From an uncultured Vibrio sp. (GTDB lineage Bacteria > Pseudomonadota > Gammaproteobacteria > Enterobacterales > Vibrionaceae): 64,000 nt of DNA. Shown here one piece after another: positions 26,843 through 35,055 of this stretch. The stretch's first letter is position 1. Every line of letters starts with the position of its first letter. The notes beneath the pieces were generated by a model. The model searched no databases and had not been told where the DNA came from. It saw nothing but the letters and a program-made list of their open reading frames with translations. The position numbers were made by a program, and so were the translations under genes. The stretch covers positions 1 to 64,000 of the forward strand of contig NZ_CANLBV010000016.1 of assembly GCF_947488985.1 (NCBI RefSeq), written 5' to 3'.

Positions 26843-29119
26843 TTATAGAGACTCAGTAAATGTACGTGCGATTACGTCAGCTTGTTGCTCTGCAGTTAGA
26901 GAGTTAAAGCGTACCGCGTAACCAGAAACACGAATGGTTAGCTGAGGGTATTTCTCCGGGTGCTTAACAGCGTCTTCAAGAGTTTCGCGGTTAAGAACGT
27001 TCACGTTAAGGTGTTGACCACCTTCAATGCCAGCTTCGTGGTGGAAGTAACCATCCATTAGGCCTGCAAGGTTCGCCTTCTGACCTTCAACATCTTTACC
27101 AAGAGCGTTAGGTACGATAGAGAACGTGTAAGAGATACCATCTTGTGCATCAGCAAACGGTAGTTTACCTACAGACGTTAGTGACGCTACAGCACCTTTC
27201 TCATCACGACCGTGCATTGGGTTAGCACCAGGAGCGAAAGGAGCACCAGCACGACGACCGTCTGGAGTGTTACCAGTTTTCTTACCGTATACAACGTTAG
27301 ATGTAATAGTAAGAACTGATTGTGTAGGGATAGAATTACGGTAAGTTTCAAGCTTACGGATCTTGTTCATGAACGTAGAAACTAGTCCACAAGCAATATC
27401 ATCTACACGAGAGTCGTTGTTACCGTATTTAGGGTAATCGCCTTCGATAGTGAAGTCAGTTGCGATGCCATTTTCGTCACGAACTGGAGTTACTTTAGCG
27501 TACTTAATAGCAGCTAGAGAGTCAGCAGCAACAGATAGACCAGCGATACCACAAGCCATAGTACGACGAACGTCACGGTCATGAAGGGCCATAAGCGCTG
27601 ATTCGTAGCTGTACTTGTCGTGTGAGTAGTGGATTGCGTTTAGTGCAGTCACGTATTGCTTAGCTAGCCAATCCATGAAGTGATCCAACTTGTCCACAAT
27701 GTCAGCGTAGTCTAGTACTTCGTCTTCGATCTTAGGCATCTTAGGACCCACTTGGATCTTAAGTTTCTCATCCACACCACCGTTGATAACGTAAAGTAGT
27801 GTTTTAGCAAGGTTTGCACGAGCACCGAAGAACTGCATTTGCTTACCAACAATCATTGGAGATACACAACAAGCGATTGCGTAATCGTCAGATTCTAGGT
27901 CAGGACGCATTAGGTCATCATTTTCGTACTGGATCGAAGAAGTATCGATAGATACCTTCGCACAGAAACGTTTGAAGCCGTCAGGCAGTTGCTCAGACCA
28001 AAGAACAGTGATGTTTGGCTCTGGAGAAGGCCCCATAGTGTATAGAGAGTTTAGGAAACGGAAGTTCGAACGCGTTACTAGCGTACGACCGTCGATGCCC
28101 ATACCACCCATTGATTCTGTTGCCCAGATTGGGTCACCAGAGAACAACTCATCGTATTCAGGAGTACGTAGGAAACGAACCATACGTAGCTTCATTACGA
28201 AGTGGTCAATCATTTCTTGAGCTTCTACTTCAGTGATTTTACCAGCAGCAATGTCACGTTCGATGTAGATGTCTAGGAAAGATGAAGTACGACCAAGAGA
28301 CATAGCCGCGCCGTTTTGAGATTTAACAGCCGCTAGGTAACCGAAGTAAGTCCACTGGATAGCTTCTTGAGCAGTTTGAGCTGGCTCAGAGATATCGTAG
28401 CCGTACTTAGCTGCCATTTCTTTCATTTGACCAAGTGCACGGTACTGCTCTTGCAGTTCTTCGCGCAGTTGCATAGTCATTTGAAGGTCTTCACCGCTTT
28501 CCAGTTTCTCTTGAGTAGAGTGGAACTGAGCCGCTTTGTCTTTCATTAGGAAGTCGATTCCGTAAAGAGCAACGCGACGGTAATCACCGATGATACGACC
28601 ACGGCCGTATGCATCTGGAAGACCAGTTAGAACACCAGACTTACGACATTTTAGGATGTCAGGAGTGTAAACATCGAAAACACCTGCGTTGTGTGTTTTA
28701 CGGTATTCAGAGTAAATCTTCTTAACTTCTGGATCCAGTTCACGATCGTAAGCTTTGCACGAACCTTCAACCATACGGATACCACCGTTAGGGATAAGTG
28801 CGCGCTTAAGTGGTGCTTCAGTTTGAAGACCAACGATAGTTTCAAGATCTTTGTTGATGTAACCAGCGTCGTGAGACGTGATGGTAGAGATAACAGAAGT
28901 ATCGAAATCTACAGGAGCGTGGGTGCTGTTTTCTTGCTTGATACCTTCCATAACTTTAGCCCAAAGCTTGTTAGTTGCTTCAGTACCTTCAGAAACTAGG
29001 AAAGACTCGTCGCCTTCATACGGCGTGTAGTTCTTTTGAATGAAATCACGAACGTTTACTTCGCTTTGCCACTCACCCGCAGCAAAATCTTCCCAAGCTT
29101 TAGCAAATTGCTCTGCCAT
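26843..29119 (-). CDS. pflB: Formate C-acetyltransferase (pyruvate formate-lyase)
   Basis: This is a 758-residue glycyl-radical enzyme converting pyruvate and CoA to acetyl-CoA and formate in anaerobic fermentation. The catalytic Cys pair is visible in [11 protein letters not shown] (residues near 410), and the radical glycine is Gly733 in RVSGYAVRF close to the C-terminus. The length matches the family (about 760). The gene has strongly biased codon use, as expected for an abundant enzyme. It is activated by PflA, encoded 1.4 kb downstream. No focA-type formate channel precedes it, unlike in enterics; the next upstream gene is a DUF3360 membrane protein. Confidence 0.97.
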   Translation of the reverse strand: MAEQFAKAWEDFAAGEWQSEVNVRDFIQKNYTPYEGDESFLVSEGTEATNKLWAKVMEGIKQENSTHAPVDFDTSVISTITSHDAGYINKDLETIVGLQTEAPLKRALIPNGGIRMVEGSCKAYDRELDPEVKKIYSEYRKTHNAGVFDVYTPDILKCRKSGVLTGLPDAYGRGRIIGDYRRVALYGIDFLMKDKAAQFHSTQEKLESGEDLQMTMQLREELQEQYRALGQMKEMAAKYGYDISEPAQTAQEAIQWTYFGYLAAVKSQNGAAMSLGRTSSFLDIYIERDIAAGKITEVEAQEMIDHFVMKLRMVRFLRTPEYDELFSGDPIWATESMGGMGIDGRTLVTRSNFRFLNSLYTMGPSPEPNITVLWSEQLPDGFKRFCAKVSIDTSSIQYENDDLMRPDLESDDYAIACCVSPMIVGKQMQFFGARANLAKTLLYVINGGVDEKLKIQVGPKMPKIEDEVLDYADIVDKLDHFMDWLAKQYVTALNAIHYSHDKYSYESALMALHDRDVRRTMACGIAGLSVAADSLAAIKYAKVTPVRDENGIATDFTIEGDYPKYGNNDSRVDDIACGLVSTFMNKIRKLETYRNSIPTQSVLTITSNVVYGKKTGNTPDGRRAGAPFAPGANPMHGRDEKGAVASLTSVGKLPFADAQDGISYTFSIVPNALGKDVEGQKANLAGLMDGYFHHEAGIEGGQHLNVNVLNRETLEDAVKHPEKYPQLTIRVSGYAVRFNSLTAEQQADVIARTFTESL

Positions 29120-29340
29120 GACATACCTACCTTTTTAGTAGAAAAAACACGTACATTAACACTGTTTAGTCAGTGCCCCTCGTAAGGGTAGTACACTCTT
29201 ATTAATAACAATATGTATAAGCATACTTGTCTCATATGGCTATATATATTGTTACTACTTCTAATATGGTGCTTAACTTTATGAATTCAATACTACGCTA
29301 AAAAAATTTGCAAACCTTAAACTAAATCAATAAATACCAA

Positions 29341-29391
29341 AAAAAAGTTGAAAAAGTTTGAGTAACAAGGGGTGTCACCCAAACTTTTTTT
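29341..29391 (-). terminator. Terminator between the DUF3360 gene and pflB
   Basis: On the minus strand AAAAAAAGTTTG pairs with CAAACTTTTT, with an inner GGGTG/CACCC-type pairing, and TTTTTTTT follows shortly after. It lies about 35-85 bp downstream of the DUF3360 stop, so pflB must have its own promoter in the 220 bp before its start. Confidence 0.75.
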
Positions 29392-29424
29392 GATCCAAGT
29401 ACTACTTTTGTGTAGTAAGAACTA

Positions 29425-30966
29425 TTATAGCCAAGCTTTTAGACCATATTGACTTTCTAGCATACCAACTGCAAGCATTGCTACTAGACAGATAACTAAA
29501 ACACCAACTGGGATAACAATCTTGTCTACAAATGATAGACGCTTAGCACGCTCTTTATCACCAATTAGACCGTTGTTATCTAGAAGCATTGTCAATGCCC
29601 ATGCTAGTACTGGGTTAACAACCGCTGAACCGAAGATACAGATACCAGCCGCTTGAGAATCTTTAGAATCCTTAACCATTTGCATACCCGCTTCAAGTAG
29701 AGGTAGAGATACACCTACAAGTAGCGCAACACGCATCACTGGTGGCCATACTGCAACGTCCATTGGGAAGCCAAGAATCGCAACAATAATACATAGAGAA
29801 CCAAGCAAGATTGCACCTCCAGGAATTGGACGTTTCGCGATAGCTGCTGGGATCATGTAAGTACCCCAAGAAGAAGTGATGTTACCACCACCAACCGCAG
29901 TACCAACCATTTGACGAACTGAACACATAGTCATTGTGTCATCTACATCCATAAGCACTTTTTCAGATTTTTTAGGGTAGTTAAGTTCTTGGAAGATACG
30001 GTGACCTAGGAAGTCAGGTGACCACATTGCTACAGCAAGGATTGCAAATGGTAGAGATGCAATGAAGTGTTCAACGTTTGGCAAGCCAAGCATCCAACCT
30101 TCAGAAGTAGAACCCCACCAGTAAACTGGGTTTAGGTTTGGAATGCCCATTTCAGTTTCGAATACGATGTCGAAGCCAGCGCCTAATACTAATGCAATAG
30201 CAAGGCCTGTGAATGCACACACTGGGATAGCCAACCAACGCTTGTTCACTTTTGCTAGGAAAGCGTAAATAGCAATAGTAATAGCAAGAACGATTAAACC
30301 AACGTAACCCATGCTGCCCGCTTCAACAGTAGAAGATTGAAGACCAACCGCCCATTCTTGAATTGAGTTGATTTGGCTCATTGTACCGGTTAGGCCTAAG
30401 AAAATGAGCAAGCCACCAGCGGTACCTTCAGAAGTCAGGTTAACCAGCTTGGAGCCGCCTTTTAGGAAGCTTAGGATTAGACCGAAGACACCGATAAGGA
30501 TTGCCAATGCAAGAGGGTGAGCACCAGCTAGAGCGATGGTACCAATAAGAGGAATCATTGGGCCGTGGTTACCGGCAAGGTTTGCTTTAGGGTTAAAGAA
30601 ACCAGAAGCTAGGATACAGAACAGTAGTGCAGGGATAAGCATTTCTACACGAGCGACTTCAATCGCAAACTCTTTACCTAGGTTTACGTGATCCCAAGTT
30701 TGAGTTAGGCCGTCAGCCCAAGACATCATTACTGCAGAGTACATCGCGATGATACCAATAGTACCAGCAAGTGCAGGAACAAGATCTTCAATTTCAAAGC
30801 GGAAGTCACGACCAGGAAGGTTTAGGCCGAAGCGGCGAGGCTTCATGATTTGAAGCTCGTGATCTAGATAATCTGAGCGACTCTCAAATTCAGAAGCAGG
30901 ACGGTGTAGCTCTTTATAGCTTTTCTCTTCTACTTCAGAGTTCGCATTATTCACAACGTCTGACAT
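29425..30966 (-). CDS. DUF3360 family multi-spanning membrane protein (putative transporter)
   Basis: This is a 513-residue inner-membrane protein with about 11-13 hydrophobic segments after a 60-residue polar N-terminus (DYLDHELQIMKPRRFGLNLPGRDFRFE). Conserved-looking elements are AGNHGPMIPLIGTIALAG, NLTSEGTAGGLLIFLGLTG, NPVYWWG and MCSVRQMVGTAVGGGNITSSWGTY. It resembles DUF3360 proteins, which share their fold with SulP/nucleobase permeases; the solute is unknown. An FNR-type site about 190 bp upstream of the start and the neighbouring pflB suggest a role in anaerobic or fermentative growth, possibly organic-anion transport. It is not a FocA-type formate channel. Confidence 0.8.
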   Translation of the reverse strand: MSDVVNNANSEVEEKSYKELHRPASEFESRSDYLDHELQIMKPRRFGLNLPGRDFRFEIEDLVPALAGTIGIIAMYSAVMMSWADGLTQTWDHVNLGKEFAIEVARVEMLIPALLFCILASGFFNPKANLAGNHGPMIPLIGTIALAGAHPLALAILIGVFGLILSFLKGGSKLVNLTSEGTAGGLLIFLGLTGTMSQINSIQEWAVGLQSSTVEAGSMGYVGLIVLAITIAIYAFLAKVNKRWLAIPVCAFTGLAIALVLGAGFDIVFETEMGIPNLNPVYWWGSTSEGWMLGLPNVEHFIASLPFAILAVAMWSPDFLGHRIFQELNYPKKSEKVLMDVDDTMTMCSVRQMVGTAVGGGNITSSWGTYMIPAAIAKRPIPGGAILLGSLCIIVAILGFPMDVAVWPPVMRVALLVGVSLPLLEAGMQMVKDSKDSQAAGICIFGSAVVNPVLAWALTMLLDNNGLIGDKERAKRLSFVDKIVIPVGVLVICLVAMLAVGMLESQYGLKAWL

Positions 30967-31750
30967 AGATTCCTCATGTTTTTATATTAGTAATTCTAAA
31001 ATTGAATTCTACAATTTCGCGTTATTTCTTAGTTATAACTCATCAACATTATGTTGCACGGTTTTGATGTGCTTTGTGTAGCTAAGTTAAAAAAATGTTT
31101 AGCACTTTTAATGCCTTATTCTTTGCTGAGGAGTTTAACAAGCTTACCTTTTAGGGTGATTGATCTTGATCACTTTATGAGTGTGCGTGAAAGAAAACTA
31201 CAAAACGAAGCGATTCATTAACGCACCATTTATGAATCGTGTAATTAGTTTTCACAAATTGACATTTACCTATCTTCTTCAAGCCTTTGTCATCATGGTT
31301 CGAGTTCAATGCCCAATTCTTACTGAGTTATTTCACTATTACTTGCTTCCCAATTGTTTCCAGTGAAATGCTTACAATGTAATAACCTTAAAATAACTGT
31401 GCCTTATGGTATGTATGTAGTGTTGAGCTTGCAGATTATAATTTGTCGATCTCGGCGTATCTAAGTTCACAAAACTTGTTTTTCTTGTGAGACATCAAGC
31501 TACGAGAATCTCATTTTGGTTAACTTTATTTAAACAATGTAAGGGAGGGCGAATTACAGCTTATTGATAGAGCTTATTCATTAAATTGAGGCTAAAACGC
31601 TACTTTTTGCATAGTAAGTCAGAGTGAATCGCTATTTATTTTAATTTATCAGGTTGATAATTTGTTGTATATTGTTTCGTGTGGTGCTAATTTGTATCGC
31701 ATGAAAAGGTCGGAGCACCTTGCATTTCACAAATTTGGGAGAGAAAGCGC
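30967..31750. other. 784-bp intergenic region between divergent DUF3360 and amino acid transporter genes
   Basis: It holds the FNR-type site at 31160-31173. Closer to the transporter it holds TGAATCGCTATTTATT (31625-31640), a weak match to an ArgR half-palindrome (TGAAT-N4-ATTCA with one mismatch), which would fit an arginine-type transporter. I see no convincing ORF or RNA hairpin elsewhere; short frames here lack start signals. Confidence 0.55.
31160..31173. promoter_or_regulatory. Predicted FNR binding site
   Basis: TTGATCTTGATCAC matches the FNR consensus TTGAT-N4-ATCAA with one mismatch at the last base. It lies about 190 bp upstream of the DUF3360 start, next to an anaerobic metabolism locus. 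Confidence 0.6.
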
Positions 31751-32521
31751 ATGAAAGATGTACCAGCGCTGGACATAAAGGGTCTACATAAGACGTTTGG
31801 TCAAAATGAAGTTTTAAAGGGAATTTCACTTTCTGCGTACAAAGGCGATGTGGTCTCGATTATTGGGTCTTCAGGATCAGGTAAAAGTACTTTTCTTCGT
31901 TGTATCAATCTGTTAGAAACGCCGACGTCAGGAGAGATTTGGGTTAATGGCGAATTAATTCAAATGAAAAATAACCGCCAAGGTGTCTCTGTTCCTGTCA
32001 ATGAGAAGCAAGTGCAGCGAATCCGTTCTCGCTTAGCGATGGTTTTTCAAGGCTTCAATCTTTGGTCTCACCTGACCGTTCTCGAAAATGTGATTGAAGC
32101 GCCGATTCATGTTTTAGGTGTACCCAAAGCACAAGCGATTGAAAATGCAGAGTTACTACTGAAAAAAGTCGGCCTGTATGAGCGTAAAGATTACTACCCA
32201 GGTCATTTATCAGGTGGACAACAACAACGTGCTGCGATTGCCCGAGCGTTGGCGGTTGATCCGGAAGTGATGTTATTTGATGAACCGACATCGGCGCTTG
32301 ACCCTGAGTTAGTTGGGGAAGTGCTAGGGGTAATGCGTGATCTTGCGGAAGAAGGCAGAACCATGTTGGTAGTAACGCATGAAATGGCCTTTGCTCGTGA
32401 TGTATCAAACCACGTAATGTTCTTACATCAAGGTTTAGTCGAAGAGCAGGGTGACCCGGCGAAACTGTTTACAGAGCCTGAATCTGAGCGATTACAACAG
32501 TTTATCTCTTCGATCTATTAA
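31751..32521 (+). CDS. artP: Basic amino acid ABC transporter, ATP-binding protein (HisP/ArtP-type)
   Basis: This is a 256-residue ABC ATPase of the polar amino acid uptake family. Motifs in order: Walker A GSSGSGKS (residues about 38-45), Q-loop VFQGFNLWSHL, signature LSGGQQQR, Walker B VMLFDEPTSALD and switch His VVTHEM. The ~20-residue insertion NRQGVSVPVNEKQ before RIRSRL is typical of HisP/AotP/ArtP proteins for histidine, arginine, ornithine or lysine. It energises import with the periplasmic protein and two permeases encoded next. The exact substrate cannot be decided; the symbol follows common Vibrio usage. A Shine-Dalgarno (GGGAGAG) lies 8-10 nt upstream. Confidence 0.85.
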   Translation: MKDVPALDIKGLHKTFGQNEVLKGISLSAYKGDVVSIIGSSGSGKSTFLRCINLLETPTSGEIWVNGELIQMKNNRQGVSVPVNEKQVQRIRSRLAMVFQGFNLWSHLTVLENVIEAPIHVLGVPKAQAIENAELLLKKVGLYERKDYYPGHLSGGQQQRAAIARALAVDPEVMLFDEPTSALDPELVGEVLGVMRDLAEEGRTMLVVTHEMAFARDVSNHVMFLHQGLVEEQGDPAKLFTEPESERLQQFISSIY

Positions 32522-32725
32522 TTACGCTTCAAGTTTGATTGTTTTTAAGCGCTAAAGCGCCTGAATAGACCTCATTTGAGCGAATCAGAATTGAAATACT
32601 GCCGCGACGGTAACGCGAGACAGTGTGAACAATGAAACGCAACATCCAAGTACCAGTAATAAGCAACAACAAACACAACATTAAAATTAGCAAAACAAAA
32701 AAACCTAAATCACAGGAGTAGGGAT

Positions 32726-33496
32726 ATGAAAAAGTGGTTATTAGTCGCGGCACTTGCTGCAACTGCTGCAACGGGCGTAGCTCAAGCTAAAGAATGGAAA
32801 ACAGTACGTTTCGGTATTGAAGGTGCTTACCCTCCATTTAGCTGGACTGAAGCTGACGGTTCACTGAAAGGCTTCGATGTCGATATGGCTAACGCACTTT
32901 GTACTGAAATGCAGGTGCAGTGTAAGATTGTTGCACAAGATTGGGACGGCATTATTCCTTCTCTACTGGCTCGTAAATACGATGCGATCATCGCGGCAAT
33001 GTCCATCACGGAAGAGCGTAAGAAAAAAATCGACTTCACAGGTAAATACGCACTTATCCCAAACAATTTCATCGCTAAGAAAGGTACAGACCTTAACTTT
33101 GATGATCTAAGTGGTAAAAAGATTGCCGTTCAACGTGCAACGACTCACGATAAATACCTAACAGACAACTATGGCGACACAGTAGAAATCGTTCGTTACG
33201 GCTCATTCGACGAAGCTTACCTTGATTTAGCAAACGGTCGTGTTGATGCTGTACTTGGTGATGCGTCAGCGCTAGAAGAAGGTGTATTAAACAAAGCGGG
33301 TGGTGAAGACTACGAATTCGTTGGTCCATCACTGACTGACCCTAAGTGGTTCGGTGAAGGCTTTGGTATTGCTCTACGTAAGCAAGACAAAGATCTAACT
33401 AAACAATTAGATGCGGCAATCCTTTCACTACGTGAAAAAGGCATCTACCAAGATATCGCGGCGAAGTACTTCAACTACGATGTTTACGGCCAGTAA
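32726..33496 (+). CDS. artI: Basic amino acid ABC transporter, periplasmic binding protein
   Basis: This is a 256-residue family 3 solute-binding protein. A signal peptide (residues 1-21, ending GVAQA) precedes KEWKTVRFGIEGAYPPFSW. Ligand-site elements typical of HisJ/LAO/ArtJ proteins are visible: YPPFSW, GFDVDMANALC, AAMSITEERKK (binding the amino acid backbone), ATTHDKYL and VLGDASAL with the Asp that grips the alpha-amino group. It delivers arginine, histidine or a related cationic amino acid to the permease pair. It lies 204 bp after the ATPase gene. Confidence 0.87.
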   Translation: MKKWLLVAALAATAATGVAQAKEWKTVRFGIEGAYPPFSWTEADGSLKGFDVDMANALCTEMQVQCKIVAQDWDGIIPSLLARKYDAIIAAMSITEERKKKIDFTGKYALIPNNFIAKKGTDLNFDDLSGKKIAVQRATTHDKYLTDNYGDTVEIVRYGSFDEAYLDLANGRVDAVLGDASALEEGVLNKAGGEDYEFVGPSLTDPKWFGEGFGIALRKQDKDLTKQLDAAILSLREKGIYQDIAAKYFNYDVYGQ

Positions 33497-33516
33497 TCTC
33501 TAGTGTCAATTCTTAA

Positions 33517-33536
33517 GGGAGAGAGTCTTCTCTCCC
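33517..33536 (+). terminator. Intra-operon hairpin after the binding-protein gene
   Basis: GGGAGAG pairs with CTCTCCC around AGTCTT, 21 bp after the stop and without a strong T run. Such hairpins usually protect or partly terminate the transcript so that the binding protein is made in excess of the permeases. Confidence 0.6.
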
Positions 33537-33575
33537 TGTCTTACCAACTTTTTCGCAGTTCTGTTGGAATTCATT

Positions 33576-34316
33576 ATGTTTGATTTACAAGGTTATGAAG
33601 CTTCGATCCTGAAAGGGGCGATGCTGACAATCGAAGTTGCCTTGCTGTCGCTAATTTTAGCTATGGTTCTTGGCATGCTAGGTGCCTTAGCAAAACTAGC
33701 GCCTTATCGTTGGGCTCGTGCTATTGCAACCCTCTACACAACCGTCATTCGAGGCATTCCTGATCTCGTCCTGATGATGTTGATTTTCTTTGGTGGACAA
33801 ATCCTTTTAAACAACAGTTTGTATTCCATCAATGAGTGGCTTAATGAGTGGTTTACATCAAGTGATCCTAACCATGAATGGACCTCTTACTTACCGGATT
33901 ATATCGATGTCAGCCCATTTATTGCCGGGGTACTTACAATAGGTTTCATCTTTGGCGCTTATATGGCTGAAACATTCCGTGGTGCGATCATGGCTGTCGA
34001 CAGCGGTGAAATGGAGGCTGCCAAAGCTTACGGTATGAGCTCTGTATTGGCATTTCGTCGTATTCTACTGCCACAGATGATTCGTCATGCACTACCCGGT
34101 TTTGGTAACAACTGGTTGGTTTTACTTAAGACAACTGCACTGGTTTCGATTATCGGCCTTGAAGATATGGTACGTGTTAGCGCACTGGCGGCGGGTTCAA
34201 CCAAAATGCCGTTTACCTTCTATATGACAGTGGCGATTATCTTTTTATTCTTTACCAGCGTTTCGACTGGCTTACTCAAGCTTGTTGAACGTAAATTCAG
34301 TATCCACACGAGGTAG
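33576..34316 (+). CDS. artQ: Basic amino acid ABC transporter, permease 1 (HisQ/ArtQ-type)
   Basis: This is a 246-residue inner-membrane permease starting at ATG 33576 (MFDLQGYEASIL). An in-frame TTG 12 bp upstream is less likely, since GGA of the weak ribosome site lies between them. It has about five transmembrane segments and the EAA loop that contacts the ATPase (EMEAAKAYGMSSVLAFRRILLPQMIRHALPGFGNNW). The stop is 2 bp before the next permease gene, so the two are translationally coupled and should form a heterodimeric channel. Confidence 0.87.
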   Translation: MFDLQGYEASILKGAMLTIEVALLSLILAMVLGMLGALAKLAPYRWARAIATLYTTVIRGIPDLVLMMLIFFGGQILLNNSLYSINEWLNEWFTSSDPNHEWTSYLPDYIDVSPFIAGVLTIGFIFGAYMAETFRGAIMAVDSGEMEAAKAYGMSSVLAFRRILLPQMIRHALPGFGNNWLVLLKTTALVSIIGLEDMVRVSALAAGSTKMPFTFYMTVAIIFLFFTSVSTGLLKLVERKFSIHTR

Positions 34317-34318
34317 CT

Positions 34319-35002
34319 ATGGACTTTTCATTAATAGTTGAAAGCCTGCCGATTTATCTTAGTGGTCTATGGACAACGGCTTGGATGGTCAGCTTAGCTT
34401 TGGTCATCGGTTTATTTGTTGCTATCCCGTTAGCGATTACTCGCAACAGCCCTAATATGTTGTTTTATGCGCCAGCTTGGTCATTCATCTATTTCTTCCG
34501 TGGAACACCGTTATTGGTGCAGCTGTATTTGATTTACTACGGGATGGACCAGTTCTTCCCAGTAAAAGATACATTGTGGGAAAACGCATGGTTCTGTGCT
34601 TTGGTGGCGTTCGTTCTTAACACATCGGCATACACTGCAGAGATCATTCGTGGTGCGATTAACGGCTTGCCGAAAGGGGAAGTAGAAGCAGCGAAAGCGT
34701 ACGGGATGAGTACAGCTAAGACTTACCGCCGCATCATTCTACCAAGTGCATTGCGCCGAGCATTACCGGCTTACAGCAATGAAGTGATCTTTATGCTTCA
34801 CGGCTCTGCAGTAGCAGGTATCGTAACCATTATGGATTTAACGGGTGCTGCGCGTTTGGTGAACTCTCGTTACTACGCTCCATTCGAGTCTTTCCTAACG
34901 GCAGGTCTGTTCTACATGGCACTAACGTTCATCATCATCGCGCTCTTCAAATTCGCAGAGAAGCGTTTCTTGGCCTATATGAGGCCGCTCGATGCTCAAT
35001 AG
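34319..35002 (+). CDS. artM: Basic amino acid ABC transporter, permease 2 (HisM/ArtM-type)
   Basis: This is a 227-residue permease with an N-terminal segment typical of the HisM family (LIVESLPIYLSGLWTTAWMVSLALVIGLF). FFRGTPLLVQLYLIYYG is a conserved polar-amino-acid permease motif, and the EAA loop is EVEAAKAYGMSTAKTYRRIILPSALRRALPAYSNE. It ends the four-gene operon, and a strong terminator follows 7 bp later. Confidence 0.87.
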   Translation: MDFSLIVESLPIYLSGLWTTAWMVSLALVIGLFVAIPLAITRNSPNMLFYAPAWSFIYFFRGTPLLVQLYLIYYGMDQFFPVKDTLWENAWFCALVAFVLNTSAYTAEIIRGAINGLPKGEVEAAKAYGMSTAKTYRRIILPSALRRALPAYSNEVIFMLHGSAVAGIVTIMDLTGAARLVNSRYYAPFESFLTAGLFYMALTFIIIALFKFAEKRFLAYMRPLDAQ

Positions 35003-35009
35003 CTTAAAA

Positions 35010-35036
35010 AAAGAGCGCCAACTTGGCGCTCTTTCT
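35010..35036 (+). terminator. Terminator of the amino acid transporter operon
   Basis: AAAGAGCGCCA pairs with TGGCGCTCTTT across a very short ACT loop. The palindrome ends in TTTC and is close to symmetric, so it may also stop the facing RTX transcript. Confidence 0.82.
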
Positions 35037-35055
35037 AATCAACATTTATTGAGAC

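Noticed and set aside
29425..30966. FocA-type formate channel next to pflB
   Set aside because: The protein is 513 residues with about 12 helices and lacks FocA motifs; FocA proteins are about 285 residues with six helices.
31156..31173. CRP site GTGA...TCAC upstream of the DUF3360 gene
   Set aside because: The half-sites are 10 bp apart, not 6. The same bases fit FNR spacing (TTGAT-N4-ATCAC) much better.
31181..31366. 61-codon plus-strand frame in the DUF3360/transporter spacer
   Set aside because: No ribosome-binding site, and the composition is that of AT-rich intergenic DNA.
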